Origin: JBKHJA01 sp046538375
GTDB lineage: Bacteria > Acidobacteriota > Aminicenantia > Aminicenantales > Aminicenantaceae
Reading direction: 5' to 3'
DNA: 23,752 nt
Assembly: GCA_046538375.1 (NCBI GenBank)
Contig: JBKHJA010000028.1
Location: forward strand, 1-23,752
In this document: positions 1-7,493 of the stretch, piece after piece
How the letters are laid out: each line of letters begins with the position of its first letter
How positions within the stretch are numbered: position 1 is the stretch's first letter
Translations under genes and position numbers: made by a program
The notes under the pieces: model-generated
The model's input: only the letters and a program-made list of their open reading frames with translations
The model's database searches: none
What the model was told of the DNA's origin: nothing

Positions 1-86
1 TTTCCTGCCTCATATACATTGTTTCCAGCGAATTCATGAATAATCCAGGCTAAATATTTCTTACCAGTGAAAAAATGAACATTCTG

Positions 87-149
87 TTTTATAACTGAGA
101 GTCATAAAATCAGCGGTTTTTGATAATTTTATAACCTGCAGTTATAATA
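87..149 (+). promoter_or_regulatory. Two tandem dyads, candidate operator pair
   Basis: Two inverted repeats share one design: a 9-nt left arm TTTTATAAC, a 5-nt spacer and a 9-nt right arm. At 87-109 the right arm is GTCATAAAA; at 127-149 it is GTTATAATA. The inner 7 bp of the second dyad (TTATAAC / GTTATAA) are a perfect palindrome. Centres lie 40 bp apart. The second dyad covers the -10 box and part of the spacer of the nuclease promoter, the place expected for a repressor. The regulator is not identified. Confidence 0.5.
120..148 (+). promoter_or_regulatory. Sigma70-like promoter of the nuclease gene
   Basis: The -35 TTGATA (120-125) and the perfect -10 TATAAT (143-148) are separated by 17 nt. 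Transcription would start near 155, only about 5 nt before the ATG at 160. No Shine-Dalgarno sequence precedes that ATG, so the mRNA would be effectively leaderless. Confidence 0.6.
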
Positions 150-159
150 AAAAACAGTC

Positions 160-1356
160 ATGCCGGCCTACAGCATCACCAGAATAAGAGATTACCAGAC
201 CTGTCTGTTGAAGTACAAATTTGCCTACATCGACAGGGTCAAGGTGGAAGCAGAGGATACCATCGAAACTTTTCTGGGTTCGAGAGTCCATGAAGCCCTG
301 GAGAAACTGTACAGGGATAAAAGATTTGAAAAATTGATGTCGCTGGAAGAGCTTCTCCGGTATTACAACCAGCTTTGGTCGGAAGAATGGAAGGATTCAG
401 TGATTGTAGTCAGGAAGGAATACACTCCTCAGAATTACCAGAAAATGGGCGAGCGGTATCTCACCGACTATTATAAACGTCATAAACCGTTCGATCGGGG
501 AAAGATTATTGCCCTGGAAACACAAGATCAACTGCCTCTGGATGAGGAAGGAAGATATCTGTTTCATATCCGGATAGATCGACTTATGGATATGGGCAAT
601 GGTGTGTATGAAGTGCACGATTATAAGACCAGCTCCATGCTCCCTAAGCAGGAGGAACTTGACCAGGATAAACAACTGGCCATGTATTCTTTATGGGTCA
701 GAACCCACTTTAAAGATTTCCAGAAAGTGCGGTTGGTGTGGCATTATCTTGCCTTTGATAAGGAACTGGATTCCTTTCGGACTCCACAGCAGCTCGAAGA
801 CCTGAGGAAGGAGGTTCTGGCTCAGATCGAAAGGATTGAAGCCACCGAAGAGTTTACTCCTCACGTCTCTCAGCGCTGTGATTGGTGTCTGTACAAATCC
901 ATTTGCCCCATGTGGAAACATGGAGCTGAGTTAGCGGCCAAGCCCGAAAATGAATATCTCGGTGATCCTGGTTTAAAGCTGGTGGATGAGTATGTGAGGA
1001 TCAAGGGGGAGCTCGATGAGCACAAGAGAGAAATGGAGGAAAAGCTGGAAAAACTGAAACAGGCCCTGATCGCCTTTTGCCAGAAAAAGGGGGTTAAGGT
1101 GGTCTTTGGATCGGAAAACAAAATCTCGGTCAGCGAATATGAGTCTCTGAAGTTTCCTGGAAAGAATACCAAACAGAGAGAAGAGCTGATCAGGGTATTG
1201 AAGGATATGGGGAAATTGGACCAGGTTTCAGACCTGGATATTTACACCTTGGCCAGGATTATTAAAGATAAAAAATGGGACCAGCGAGAACTGGATATTT
1301 TGAGAAAATTCGGAAAATCAGAGAGATCCTACCGCTTCTCCATCAAAAAGAAATAA
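160..1356 (+). CDS. PD-(D/E)XK nuclease, RecB/Cas4-like, with Fe-S cysteines
   Basis: This 398-residue protein is probably a DNA nuclease of the RecB/AddB/Cas4 group. The N-terminus (SITRIRDYQTC) and H44 in SRVHEAL fit the family. The catalytic core is D140 (RIDRL), D154 and K156 (VHDYKTS), with a Q-motif near 172 (KQLAMY). C15 together with C240, C243 and C249 gives the C...C-x2-C-x5-C set that binds a 4Fe-4S cluster in AddB and Cas4. Residues about 275-310 look like a coiled coil, and a roughly 140-residue C-terminal extension is not recognised. The gene is larger than Cas4, and no cas gene or repeat array is nearby, so a DNA repair or end-processing role is more likely. The ATG at 160 is chosen because it begins the conserved N-terminal motif, despite having no ribosome binding site. 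Confidence 0.85.
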   Translation: MPAYSITRIRDYQTCLLKYKFAYIDRVKVEAEDTIETFLGSRVHEALEKLYRDKRFEKLMSLEELLRYYNQLWSEEWKDSVIVVRKEYTPQNYQKMGERYLTDYYKRHKPFDRGKIIALETQDQLPLDEEGRYLFHIRIDRLMDMGNGVYEVHDYKTSSMLPKQEELDQDKQLAMYSLWVRTHFKDFQKVRLVWHYLAFDKELDSFRTPQQLEDLRKEVLAQIERIEATEEFTPHVSQRCDWCLYKSICPMWKHGAELAAKPENEYLGDPGLKLVDEYVRIKGELDEHKREMEEKLEKLKQALIAFCQKKGVKVVFGSENKISVSEYESLKFPGKNTKQREELIRVLKDMGKLDQVSDLDIYTLARIIKDKKWDQRELDILRKFGKSERSYRFSIKKK

Positions 1357-1394
1357 GGCTGTTTCCCGCAATACCACATTTTTATTTCTGAGGG

Positions 1395-1508
1395 TTATCT
1401 TTCAAAGACCACTTTGCCGTTGACTATCACTTTTTGTGTTTCTCCCCAGGTGTTGAAGGGATGGGATTTTGGCCTTTTAACGCTAATATGTTTAACCTGG
1501 ATAAGCTC
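1395..1508 (-). pseudogene. C-terminal scrap of an amidohydrolase
   Basis: On the minus strand, just past the D-aminoacylase stop, 37 codons read into a stop and include HPFNTWGETQKVIVNGKVVF. The ending TW-x-ET-x2-V-x-V-x-GK-x-VFE is what amidohydrolase C-termini look like, where the strand returns to the small beta-sandwich. A TAA lies a few bases upstream in the same frame and no start codon is available, so this is a leftover of a deleted gene rather than a working one. Confidence 0.5.
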
Positions 1509-1519
1509 TTTTTATGCCC

Positions 1520-3157
1520 TTACTGGGCGGAAGGTGCCCTTGGTCTATGGGCAACAGGTTTTCCTGCCATGGCGCCTGTGTACTCTCCATTTTCTAAGGT
1601 CAATACTCCGTTAACCAGGAGATATTCGATGCCTTCGCTGTACTGATGGGGATTCTGGTAAGTGGCCTTGTCGCGGACAGTTTCAGGATTGAATACCACT
1701 ATATCCGCGACGTACCCCTCTTTTATGGACCCTCTGTCATCCAGACCCAGCATGTCTGCCGGCAGGGAGGTTGCTGCCCGGATGGCCTGTTCCATGGTAA
1801 TGATGGGATTATCCAGCACATAATCACGGATTTTTTTGGTGAAGGCACCATAATTTCGAGGGTGGGGCACTCCCAGTCCAAAAGGCACGTTCAACCCGTC
1901 AGAGGAAGTCATCACGTAGGGCTTTTTCATGAAATATTCCACTTCACGGGGGTCCATGATGAACACCACCACCGAAGGATTGCCCATCTTGAGAAGCTCA
2001 ATGGCGGCTTCGGTGGGAGAAATTTCCAGGATTTCGCTGATCTCTTTCAGGGTTTTCCCTTCCCACTCATGCTTTTCCTTGAAATTGGCGATGAGTATTG
2101 ACTCAGCTCCGGTGTATCGTTCGATCCTTTTGGTGATGCTGTCTTTTATTTTGTCCTTGAGTGAGGAGTCATTGAACTTCTCGCGGACCTTGCCGTCAGC
2201 CATGATCCATCGGTCAAGAACAATAGGAGCAAGATTGGTAGAACCGGCGGTGTAGGGGTACTGGTCTGCATACAATTTCACTCCTCTTGCCCGGGCTTCT
2301 TCCAGGATCTTGGCCACAGCCTCGGCCTTGCCCTGGCCTAGAGTGCCTGCTGCTTTCAGGTGAGAGATTTGAACGGGAATCCTGGCTTCTTCGCCTATTC
2401 TGATGGCCTCCCGCATGGCCTCTTCTATTCCTCCCATCATGTTGACTCCCTCATCCCTCACATGAGTGGCATAGATCCCCCCGTATTTTTTTACTACCCT
2501 GGCCAGCTCGATAATTTCCTCGGTTTGAGCATAACATCCGGGAGGATAAAAAAGACCTGTGGACATTCCGATGGCCCCTCCTTCCATGGCTTCGGCCACC
2601 ATAGCTTTCATCTTTGCCATTTCTTCTGGGGTAGGCGGGCGGTCAGCCATTCCCATCACTTCCTGTCTGATGGTACCATGGCCCACAAGCTGCATAACAT
2701 TCAAGCCCAGACCGTTTTTCCGCATGTCTTCAAACATGGAGCTTATTTTATGACTGCCGGAACCGCAGTTTCCTGAAACCAGAGTGGTCACTCCTTGATA
2801 AAGGTAGTTTTTTGCTGTTCTCAGCTCATTGATGTCAACATCGGCACCCACCAATTGAAGAATCTCATCATCAAGGGTGAAAAAGGCATGGTTGTGGATG
2901 TCGATGAATCCGGGAGAGACACAGAGGCCTTTTGCATTGATCACCAAACCTGAATCAGGTTTTATCCTGCCTATGGCAGCGATTTTATCATCCTTAATGC
3001 CGATATCTGCCGCATAAGAAGGATCACCAGAACCATCGTATATTTCCCCGTCCTGGATGACTATATCAAAAGAATCCTGGATAGACTGGGAGCAGCCAAA
3101 AATAAACAGGCTGGCCGCAACCAGAGTGGAAAGAAAATAAAGAATTGCTCTGCGCAT
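1520..3157 (-). CDS. N-acyl-D-amino-acid deacylase (D-aminoacylase) lipoprotein
   Basis: This 545-residue amidohydrolase should release D-amino acids from N-acyl-D-amino acids, or act on related amides. A signal peptide ends in a lipobox-like IFGC with C22 as the lipidated residue, so the enzyme is probably membrane-anchored outside the cytoplasm. Metal-site features of the family are present: H88 and H90 (GFIDIHNH), C131 (SGNCGSG, the cysteine ligand typical of D-aminoacylases), H232 (YATHVRDEG), H266 (QISHLKAAG) and D420 (TSSDGLNVPFG). Length matches the family. The ATG is preceded by a strong AAGGAGG at 8-nt spacing. It converges with the nuclease gene and lies beside a second amidohydrolase scrap. 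Substrate preference is inferred from family only. Confidence 0.88.
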   Translation of the reverse strand: MRRAILYFLSTLVAASLFIFGCSQSIQDSFDIVIQDGEIYDGSGDPSYAADIGIKDDKIAAIGRIKPDSGLVINAKGLCVSPGFIDIHNHAFFTLDDEILQLVGADVDINELRTAKNYLYQGVTTLVSGNCGSGSHKISSMFEDMRKNGLGLNVMQLVGHGTIRQEVMGMADRPPTPEEMAKMKAMVAEAMEGGAIGMSTGLFYPPGCYAQTEEIIELARVVKKYGGIYATHVRDEGVNMMGGIEEAMREAIRIGEEARIPVQISHLKAAGTLGQGKAEAVAKILEEARARGVKLYADQYPYTAGSTNLAPIVLDRWIMADGKVREKFNDSSLKDKIKDSITKRIERYTGAESILIANFKEKHEWEGKTLKEISEILEISPTEAAIELLKMGNPSVVVFIMDPREVEYFMKKPYVMTSSDGLNVPFGLGVPHPRNYGAFTKKIRDYVLDNPIITMEQAIRAATSLPADMLGLDDRGSIKEGYVADIVVFNPETVRDKATYQNPHQYSEGIEYLLVNGVLTLENGEYTGAMAGKPVAHRPRAPSAQ

Positions 3158-3202
3158 GATTCAATCCTCCTTCAAGTTTTGACAGCCTATTTTATATTAA
3201 TT

Positions 3203-3330
3203 ATGGCTGCATTTAAAAGGTTGTTCCTTTTATTAAAAAGTGAAGCAGATAAATTTGGAAGAGAGCTTTCAGAAATGGTGAGATCCGATAGAGGAAAAAC
3301 TGAAGTGAAAAGTCAAATGTTGAGATTCGG
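3203..3330 (+). repeat. Degenerate copy of a small repeat (copy 1)
   Basis: This stretch aligns with the reverse complement of about 3835-3960. Shared blocks include CTTTTATTAAA, GAGCTTTCAGAAATGG (GAAAGCTTTCAGAAATGG in the partner) and AAAAGTCAAATGTTGAGAT. In the partner the same bases encode a 45-aa ORF ending in KVKC. Here the matching frame reads EESFQKW, stop, DPIEEKLK, stop, KVKC, stop, so this copy is broken. The similarity stops shortly after TTGAGATTCGGCTCC. It may be a small mobile or REP-like element. Confidence 0.55.
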
Positions 3331-3379
3331 CTCCGATATACAATTTTTTTCGACATGCAACGACTAAATACATGAGAAG

Positions 3380-3452
3380 CTGGAGAAGCCAGAGCTCTGA
3401 AAGGGCCACCTCCTTTAACTGGGCTGATGTTCATGGCTAAGCCTCTCTCCAG
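3380..3452 (+). promoter_or_regulatory. Possible structured RNA leader upstream of a membrane protein gene
   Basis: The ends pair perfectly: CTGGAGA at 3380-3386 with TCTCCAG at 3446-3452. Inside, AGCC (3387-3390) can pair with GGCT (3435-3438), leaving a one-sided bulge, and AAAGG (3400-3404) with CCTTT (3412-3416) across a 7-nt loop. It ends about 35 nt before the ATG at 3488. I do not recognise a known riboswitch class. It could be a cis-regulatory leader or a chance fold. Confidence 0.25.
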
Positions 3453-3487
3453 ATGAATAGGTAAAAAAATCAATACAGGGAATAAAA

Positions 3488-3856
3488 ATGTGGGAAGTGA
3501 TGAGCGAATTTCCTGAAAATGCTGTATTTTTGGCTGTCTATTTATTCGGGGTGGTGGTCCTGGGTTACGGAATATCGGTGATCAAGCAGATGATAAAAGA
3601 ATGGTGGTTTATTCGGAAAAACAAAATTTTCTTTGAAAAAAGCCCCAGAGAAAAAGAAATACAAAAAAATTTTGATAACTGGTTAGACCGATGGAAGAAG
3701 CAATCCTTCAGCCACCGCAGTTTTTCCTGGGATTACAGCCATACCAAAAAAAGCTTCCCCAAAACCAAAAAAGACTTTTTCTACTGGCTGCTGTTATCTT
3801 TTTTCTATATCATTCTCCTGCTGATTCTACGTGAGGGGTCGCATCTCAACATTTGA
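3488..3856 (+). CDS. Small two-TM membrane protein, unknown function
   Basis: No family is recognised for this 122-residue protein. Hydrophobic segments lie at about 11-33 and 97-114. Between them is a strongly basic, Lys/Arg/Ser-rich stretch of about 60 residues that should be cytoplasmic or interfacial. AGGGA lies upstream of the ATG at workable spacing. The last codons (GSHLNI and the stop) are supplied by the terminal sequence of the repeat copy that lies on the opposite strand downstream, so the natural C-terminus may have been replaced. It overlaps the convergent 45-aa ORF by 11 bp. It is probably a real gene because it has a ribosome binding site and a coherent membrane topology, but no homologue comes to mind. 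Confidence 0.5.
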   Translation: MWEVMSEFPENAVFLAVYLFGVVVLGYGISVIKQMIKEWWFIRKNKIFFEKSPREKEIQKNFDNWLDRWKKQSFSHRSFSWDYSHTKKSFPKTKKDFFYWLLLSFFYIILLLILREGSHLNI

Positions 3857-3983
3857 CTTTTCGCCTTATTCTTTTCTCTATCAGGTCTTTCCATTTCTGA
3901 AAGCTTTCTTCCAGATTTCTCTGGTTCGCCTGTTTAATAAAAGAAATAACGGGTGTATCTTTTTTTGACAGCTTATTTGACAT
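3846..3983 (-). CDS. 45-aa ORF carried by the intact repeat copy (copy 2)
   Basis: The minus strand encodes a charged 45-residue peptide that includes RNLEESFQKWKDLIEKR and ends RKVKC. AGGAAA lies about 9 nt before its ATG. The same sequence occurs broken on the plus strand near 3203-3330, so it belongs to a repeat. The repeat end on the plus strand reads GGGGTCGCATCTCAAC and then ATTTGAC. From memory, and unchecked, similar ends occur beside REP-associated (Y1-type) transposase elements. The peptide could be functional or simply part of the element. Confidence 0.35.
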   Translation of the reverse strand: MSNKLSKKDTPVISFIKQANQRNLEESFQKWKDLIEKRIRRKVKC

Positions 3984-4005
3984 TGGCTTTTTCCTGGTGT
4001 ATAAA
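3977..4005 (+). promoter_or_regulatory. Strong sigma70-like promoter reading toward the MBL hydrolase
   Basis: Consensus -35 TTGACA (3977-3982), a 17-nt spacer and -10 TATAAA (4000-4005). Transcription would start near 4012, leaving a leader of about 97 nt before the ATG at 4109. The -35 overlaps the first codons of the minus-strand 45-aa ORF, so the edge of the repeat contributes part of this promoter. Confidence 0.6.
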
Positions 4006-4108
4006 CCAAAAAACATACAAAGTCGAATATCAACCTGAATTTGGAAATATCACATCAAATTAAACATGAATAATTAGCGAGAAATAAGAGTATCTTTGAA
4101 TAAGGATA

Positions 4109-4753
4109 ATGTTTGAGATTGTGGCCAGAAGCAAGAGGTTTCAGATAGAGAGATTGGAGACCGCACCTTTCGGAACAAACGCTTATATCATCATCTGCAG
4201 AGCCGCTCAACAGGCCGTGTTAGTCGATGCTCCTGGAGAAGCTAAAAAAATCATACAGAGATTAAGAAAATCAGACCCCAAACACATTTTGATTACCCAT
4301 AATCACATGGATCATACTGGGGCACTTAGAGAAATAAAACACAATTTGAATATTTCCGTTGCTGTTCACCCATTGGATGCTGAGGGATTGCCCTCTTCTC
4401 CTGAGATTTTGCTCCAACATGGGAATTTTGTCCCCTTAGGCAGATTGAGATTGAAGGTTCTTCATACTCCTGGGCACACACCGGGAAGTCTGTGTTTTTT
4501 GATAGATCAGTATTTGATTTCAGGAGATACAATTTTTCCTGGAGGTCCAGGGAAGACTGCAGCTCCTGGAGACTTCAAAAAGATTGTGGAATCCATAAGA
4601 AAGAAGATTCTTGTGCTGCCCGATGAGACTGTGGTTTATCCAGGCCACGGGGATTCAACCATTTTGAAGAAAGAAAAACAAGAGTTTGCTGTATTCTCCT
4701 CAAAATCCCATGATCCCAACCTATGTGGAGATGTTCTCTGGTTGGCCTCATGA
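4109..4753 (+). CDS. MBL-fold metallo-hydrolase, glyoxalase II-like
   Basis: This 214-residue protein is a compact metallo-beta-lactamase-fold hydrolase, probably binding two metals and cleaving a thioester or similar ester. It has H64-N-H66-M-D68-H69 (THNHMDHTG), H123 (TPGHTPGS), D140 (SGDTIF) and H180 (YPGHGD), which are all the usual ligands. The size fits the stand-alone YcbL/GloB-like group, which lacks the long C-terminal domain of true glyoxalase II. There is no signal peptide, so it is cytoplasmic. AAGGAT precedes the ATG closely. It ends only 8 bp from the convergent ADP-ribosylglycohydrolase gene. The physiological substrate cannot be read from the sequence. Confidence 0.85.
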   Translation: MFEIVARSKRFQIERLETAPFGTNAYIIICRAAQQAVLVDAPGEAKKIIQRLRKSDPKHILITHNHMDHTGALREIKHNLNISVAVHPLDAEGLPSSPEILLQHGNFVPLGRLRLKVLHTPGHTPGSLCFLIDQYLISGDTIFPGGPGKTAAPGDFKKIVESIRKKILVLPDETVVYPGHGDSTILKKEKQEFAVFSSKSHDPNLCGDVLWLAS

Positions 4754-4761
4754 CTTCCGAG

Positions 4762-5682
4762 TTACGATTTTATCTCTGATAATTTGACAGCCAGCGACTC
4801 GATGTGGGATCTGTTTTCCAGCCTGTTCCTCCAGGAAAGTGGTACAGATTCAATACCCACATAGGCACCTGAAACAGCACAGGCCATGGCCCCCAGGGTA
4901 TCCCGGTCGCCTCCGTTCAGGGTGGCGCAGAAGAGGCAGTCTTCAAATGAGCGGGGATGACGAAGGAAAGAATAAAGGGCAAAAGGGAGGGATTCATGCA
5001 CAGCCACCGAGCGCCCCAACCGCTGGATGGCCAGAGATGGCTGCTGGTGGGCGTCGATCAGTTGTTGAACCTGAATCATTTTGTCCTTCATCTCTGCGGT
5101 CCTGGCAAAATCAATCAGAGCTTTTATAAATTTTTCACCGGGAAAAGGCTCCTCACAATCAAGGTTTACAGCCAAAGACACAGCCTTAGCCTGGACGGCT
5201 GCCCCATCTTTCCCTACCGGATGGGCATGGGTGACCTCTGCCGAAAGACATGCCTTATAGTAGATATAGGGGGAATTGTGGAAGAACAGCCCCACCGGCA
5301 CAATCCTCATGGCCGCACCGTTTCCGAAAGATCCTTGCCCTCCATAAAGAGTTTTAGCCGCCTCAGTGCTGCTCATGCCTTTCCTTTCCATCATGGAAAA
5401 CACGGCCGGGGGGCCTGGTCCGTAGCCTCTCCAGGGCTCTTTGTGAAAATTTCTTCTGAATATTTCTCCAAGATGGCGGCGATCCACATCTCCTTTTTTT
5501 ACCAGAGATTCTGCTATTCCTATGGACATGGCACTGTCGTCCGTATAGGAGAATTCTTTCATTGTTTCCAGTTGGCTTTCCAGGGCTTCTTGACTGCGAT
5601 AGCGGAAGGTCAGCTCACCGATGGCGTCTCCGAGTGCGCTGCCTACCATGCCCCCTAAAAATTTTGACTTGATATTGATCAT
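4762..5682 (-). CDS. ADP-ribosylglycohydrolase family protein (DraG/ARH-like)
   Basis: This 306-residue protein would remove ADP-ribose from proteins or small ADP-ribosylated molecules using two Mg ions. Family signatures run in order: GSALGDAIGE near 14-23, YTDDS with D48 and D49 (first metal-binding pair), FGNGAAMRIVP near 122-133, and GGDRDTLGAMACAVSGAYVG near the end (second metal-binding Asp pair). No signal peptide is present. The gene starts 64 bp after the M28 peptidase stop on the same strand, so it is probably co-transcribed from the peptidase promoter. The ribosome binding site is weak (AGAAAGAAG). No ADP-ribosyltransferase partner is visible nearby, so the substrate is unknown. 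Confidence 0.87.
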   Translation of the reverse strand: MINIKSKFLGGMVGSALGDAIGELTFRYRSQEALESQLETMKEFSYTDDSAMSIGIAESLVKKGDVDRRHLGEIFRRNFHKEPWRGYGPGPPAVFSMMERKGMSSTEAAKTLYGGQGSFGNGAAMRIVPVGLFFHNSPYIYYKACLSAEVTHAHPVGKDGAAVQAKAVSLAVNLDCEEPFPGEKFIKALIDFARTAEMKDKMIQVQQLIDAHQQPSLAIQRLGRSVAVHESLPFALYSFLRHPRSFEDCLFCATLNGGDRDTLGAMACAVSGAYVGIESVPLSWRNRLENRSHIESLAVKLSEIKS

Positions 5683-5746
5683 GAACTTCTTTCTGTAAGG
5701 TAGTCCTCCCGCAGGGAGTAGAATATGAACCGTCAGCGGAGAATGA

Positions 5747-7435
5747 TCATCGGTCTGACTTGTGCCGGGCAGCTTCCATATCCTTATCTCTTTTGGCTTT
5801 AAATTCGCTTCCCTGCGTCCAGTTGGGGAATGTGGATTCCTGACTCAGTTCATATCCCACCCGGAACAGAAGCCGGAGGTCCTGAATGGCTCCAGAAAGA
5901 TTCCAGGTGTGGGGATCATATTCATCTGAAGTTTTGTGGTAGTGGGCATCTCCCCATTTTTTTATCTGGCTGCGCCCCCATTCTTTCCCTTTTTCCACAT
6001 GATCCACCCCGCATCCGGTATACAGGGCAGGGATCCCTTGTTTGGCAAAACTGAAATGGTCGGAGCGGTAAAACGAACCTCTCTCTGGATGAGGATCCGG
6101 CCGGACTGTTCGCCCTTGTTCAGCGGCTGCAGCTTCCACATAGTGGTCGAGATCAGAATTCCCGTAACCGATAACGGTGATATCGTTCATTCTTCCGAAA
6201 ATATTCAAGGCGTCCATATTGATGGCGGCCACGGTTTTGGCGGGAGGATAGATAGGATGGGCGGCATAGTATTTTGAGCCCAGCAGTCCCTGTTCCTCTC
6301 CAGTCACGGCCAGAAAGGCGATGGAACGGGAAGGCGGGGTGGGGAGCATGTTGAAAGCTTCTGCCAGTTCTATAAGAGCTGCTGTGCCGGTGGCATTGTC
6401 GCGGGCGCCGTTGTAGATTTGATCGCCTTCCAGGGTGGGATCAATGCCAAAATGATCCCAATGAGCCATGTAAAAGATGTATTCGTCAGCACGGTCAGAA
6501 CCCGGCAGTACCGCGATCACATTTCTCGATTTGGACCGCTTGATCTTGTTTTCTAGAGTGATGAAAGCTTTGGTTCCCAAAGGTAAGGCCCTGAAACCAT
6601 GTTTGGTGGCATCGGATTTCAGTTTCTCATAGTCCTGGCCTGCCATCTGAAAGAGGCGGCAGGCCGTGTCTGTGGTTATCCAGCCCTCCACAGCGCAGCG
6701 GGACATGTTGTTGTCCTCGGCGGCCAGGCTGAAGTTGGCACCAGACCAGCTGTTTCTCACCACTTCCCAGGGGTAAGAAGCAGGTTCTGTCTCATGGACG
6801 ATGAATGCTCCAGAAGCTCCCTGCCTGGCAGCCTCCTCGAATTTGTATGTCCAGCGGCCGTAGTAAGTCATGGCCCGCCCGTTGAATAGCTCAGGATCTC
6901 CGGTCACAAAACCGGGGTCGTTGACCAGCATCACCACCGTTTTTCCTCGAACATCCACACCTTCATAATCATTCCAGCCATATTCTGGAGCGATTATGCC
7001 GTAGCCAACGAAGATCATATCTGACTCAGCCAGGGAAACCTCTCTGACTACCCGTAATGTCCAGGCCATGAAGTCATCTCCGTACCTGAAGGCGGCTGTT
7101 TTTTCATCTTTTTTTATGTCCAGCCGGACTTGAGGATCAGCGGTTATTTCCACCATGGGCACTTCCTGGAAGAAACTCTGGTCGTTTCCGGGCTTGAGAC
7201 CTAGGTTCTGGAATTCCTCTCTCAAATAGTTCACTGTTTTTTCTTCGCCTGGAGATGCGGGCGAGCGTCCTTCTAATTCGTCTGAAGCCAGGGTGATGAT
7301 GTGGTCTTCCAGATCTTCTGCGGTGATGCTTTCCAGGGAAGCCGCCAGGTTTTGGTCTTCTCTGGCGCAACCAAATAAAAGGAGACACACTGTCACCAGG
7401 ATGGAAGCGGAAACAAAACATCTTTTATCTCTCAT
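5747..7435 (-). CDS. M28-family zinc aminopeptidase lipoprotein with PA-like insert
   Basis: This 562-residue exported peptidase has a signal peptide ending in the lipobox LFGC (lipidated C23), so it should be anchored at the envelope. The M28 zinc site is complete: H325 and D327 (MAHWDHFG), D346 (GARDNATG), E380 and E381 (TGEEQGLLG), D408 (INMDALN) and H460 (RSDHFSF). Residues about 130-260, with GRWTYKFEEAARQGASGAF, resemble the protease-associated insert common in this family. It should trim N-terminal residues from peptides outside the cytoplasm. AGGTG precedes the ATG. It is transcribed away from the decayed amidohydrolase and leads into the ADP-ribosylglycohydrolase gene. Confidence 0.9.
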   Translation of the reverse strand: MRDKRCFVSASILVTVCLLLFGCAREDQNLAASLESITAEDLEDHIITLASDELEGRSPASPGEEKTVNYLREEFQNLGLKPGNDQSFFQEVPMVEITADPQVRLDIKKDEKTAAFRYGDDFMAWTLRVVREVSLAESDMIFVGYGIIAPEYGWNDYEGVDVRGKTVVMLVNDPGFVTGDPELFNGRAMTYYGRWTYKFEEAARQGASGAFIVHETEPASYPWEVVRNSWSGANFSLAAEDNNMSRCAVEGWITTDTACRLFQMAGQDYEKLKSDATKHGFRALPLGTKAFITLENKIKRSKSRNVIAVLPGSDRADEYIFYMAHWDHFGIDPTLEGDQIYNGARDNATGTAALIELAEAFNMLPTPPSRSIAFLAVTGEEQGLLGSKYYAAHPIYPPAKTVAAINMDALNIFGRMNDITVIGYGNSDLDHYVEAAAAEQGRTVRPDPHPERGSFYRSDHFSFAKQGIPALYTGCGVDHVEKGKEWGRSQIKKWGDAHYHKTSDEYDPHTWNLSGAIQDLRLLFRVGYELSQESTFPNWTQGSEFKAKRDKDMEAARHKSDR

Positions 7436-7464
7436 GGTTCACCTCATAATGATGTGTAGGATGA

Positions 7465-7493
7465 ATTTTAAAGAAAAATCTATGATTCGTCAA
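7465..7493 (-). promoter_or_regulatory. Promoter of the M28 peptidase gene
   Basis: On the minus strand, -35 TTGACG (7488-7493) and -10 TAAAAT (7465-7470) are separated by exactly 17 nt. Transcription would start near 7458, giving a leader of about 23 nt containing the AGGTG site. The -35 overlaps the first codons of the divergent amidohydrolase remnant. Confidence 0.6.

Noticed and set aside
1..100. Minus-strand open frame reaching the left edge, reading KKYLAWIIHEFAGNN
   Set aside because: It looks faintly protein-like but has no start codon after an upstream stop and too little sequence in the window to judge.
160..1356. Cas4 of a CRISPR system
   Set aside because: No repeat array and no other cas genes; the protein is about twice Cas4 size.
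5706..5718. CTCCC-GCA-GGGAG hairpin between the M28 and ADP-ribosylglycohydrolase genes
   Set aside because: Short stem and no T-run, so not a convincing terminator.
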